A DNA stretch of 7,529 nt from UBA8437 sp003445035 (lineage in GTDB: Bacteria > Planctomycetota > Planctomycetia > Planctomycetales > Planctomycetaceae). Under the pieces are notes generated by a model, which worked only from the letters and a program-made list of their open reading frames with translations, was not told where the DNA came from and ran no database searches. A program made the position numbers and the translations under genes. Below, piece after piece: positions 7,168 to 7,529 of this stretch. Numbering within the stretch: the stretch's first letter is position 1; every line of letters begins with the position of its first letter. Where the stretch lies: positions 1 through 7,529 of the forward strand of contig CALCHI010000455.1 of the NCBI GenBank assembly GCA_937901285.1, read 5' to 3'.

Positions 7168-7529
7168 TCGCTTCTTGAAGAGGTCCCCGGACTGCAACGC
7201 GAATGGACGGATCGGTTCGTCCAGGTTGACGGTTCGATTCCCGAACTCAAGCGGTTTGCTGGGCTGACCGGGCAGGTGAAAACGGTGAACATGAGCGGCC
7301 AGGCCCTGGTCGAATTCGTGGGATCCGAGGACATTGGCTGGTACGACATCCACCCCCAATTCCTGACCGTCGTCGAGGTCGAGGTGCCGGCCGAGTCAGT
7401 GGACGACACCGAAGCCACCGTGGAAGACGCTCCAGCACCGGCCAAAGAGACAGCCGCTCCGGCCGCGGAGCCCCCCGCCGACACCAGCAATCTCTCGCCG
7501 CTGGAACTCGCACGGCTGCAGGATTCCAG
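7165..7529 (+). CDS. Hypothetical protein with SH3-like N-terminal domain, 3' end outside the window
   Basis: The frame opens at ATG 7165 and is still open at the window end: 121 full codons plus two bases. An AGGA at 7154-7157 sits seven bases before the ATG and supports this start. Residues 1-30 are probably helical (LLEEVPGLQREWTDRFV). Residues about 31-71 (FAGLTGQVKTVNMSGQALVEF, then IGWYDIHPQFLTVVE) alternate hydrophobic strands with turns in the way of a small SH3-like or KOW-like barrel: G-x-V, then ALVEF, then WYDI. From about 72 to 108 the chain is acidic and then Ala/Pro/Glu-rich, a flexible linker, before LSPLELARLQ, which looks like the start of another helix or domain. I do not recognise the family. 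There is no signal peptide, so it is probably cytoplasmic. It is separated from the upstream gene by 130 bases and may have its own promoter, so it need not share a function with the preceding cluster. Base composition and codon use resemble the neighbours, and the protein reads as a real gene. Confidence 0.8.
   Translation, partial: MSLLEEVPGLQREWTDRFVQVDGSIPELKRFAGLTGQVKTVNMSGQALVEFVGSEDIGWYDIHPQFLTVVEVEVPAESVDDTEATVEDAPAPAKETAAPAAEPPADTSNLSPLELARLQDS

Noticed and set aside
6438..7490. 350-codon open frame on the minus strand across the secreted-protein gene and the right-edge gene
   Set aside because: It covers two + strand genes with signal peptide, QW motifs and ribosome binding sites. 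The translated product is low-complexity Ser/Ala-rich at its start and shows no domain pattern.

Overview
The window looks like chromosomal DNA of a planctomycete. It is GC-rich, with tightly packed genes all on the + strand and weak or absent Shine-Dalgarno signals at some starts. The proteins belong to types that are common and clustered in Planctomycetes. This assignment rests on protein character read by eye, not on a database search, and I cannot name a genus.

Layout. (1) Bases 1-2235 are the 3' part of a gene that enters from the left: a membrane-anchored protein with a von Willebrand A (VWA) half-domain, Ig-like domains, a glutamine-amidotransferase-like (GATase-like) core and a C-terminal membrane helix. 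(2) After 60 bases comes a very large gene (2296-5949, 1217 aa) resembling DUF4175-type membrane proteins: three N-terminal membrane segments, beta-rich domains, a long Ala/Gln/Arg-rich helical region, a Lys/Gly-rich linker and a short conserved-looking C-terminal box. (3) Overlapping its stop by 4 bases is a gene for a secreted protein with the alpha/alpha-toroid fold of squalene/prenyltransferase repeats (5946-7034). (4) A 130-base spacer with a possible promoter separates these from a fourth gene (7165 to the window end, incomplete), which encodes a small SH3-like N-terminal domain followed by an acidic, Ala/Pro-rich linker.

Genes 1-3 are probably one transcription unit. From general knowledge of planctomycete genomes, genes of these types often lie downstream of a MoxR AAA ATPase and a DUF58 protein. 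That part would be upstream of this window and is not visible. The likely setting is a cell-envelope or periplasmic assembly in which genes 1 and 2 are membrane-anchored scaffolds and gene 3 is an exported partner. The actual function is unknown. Gene 4 looks like a separate unit.

I found no RNA genes, mobile elements, CRISPR arrays or convincing terminators. The long open frames on the minus strand are shadows of GC-rich coding sequence.
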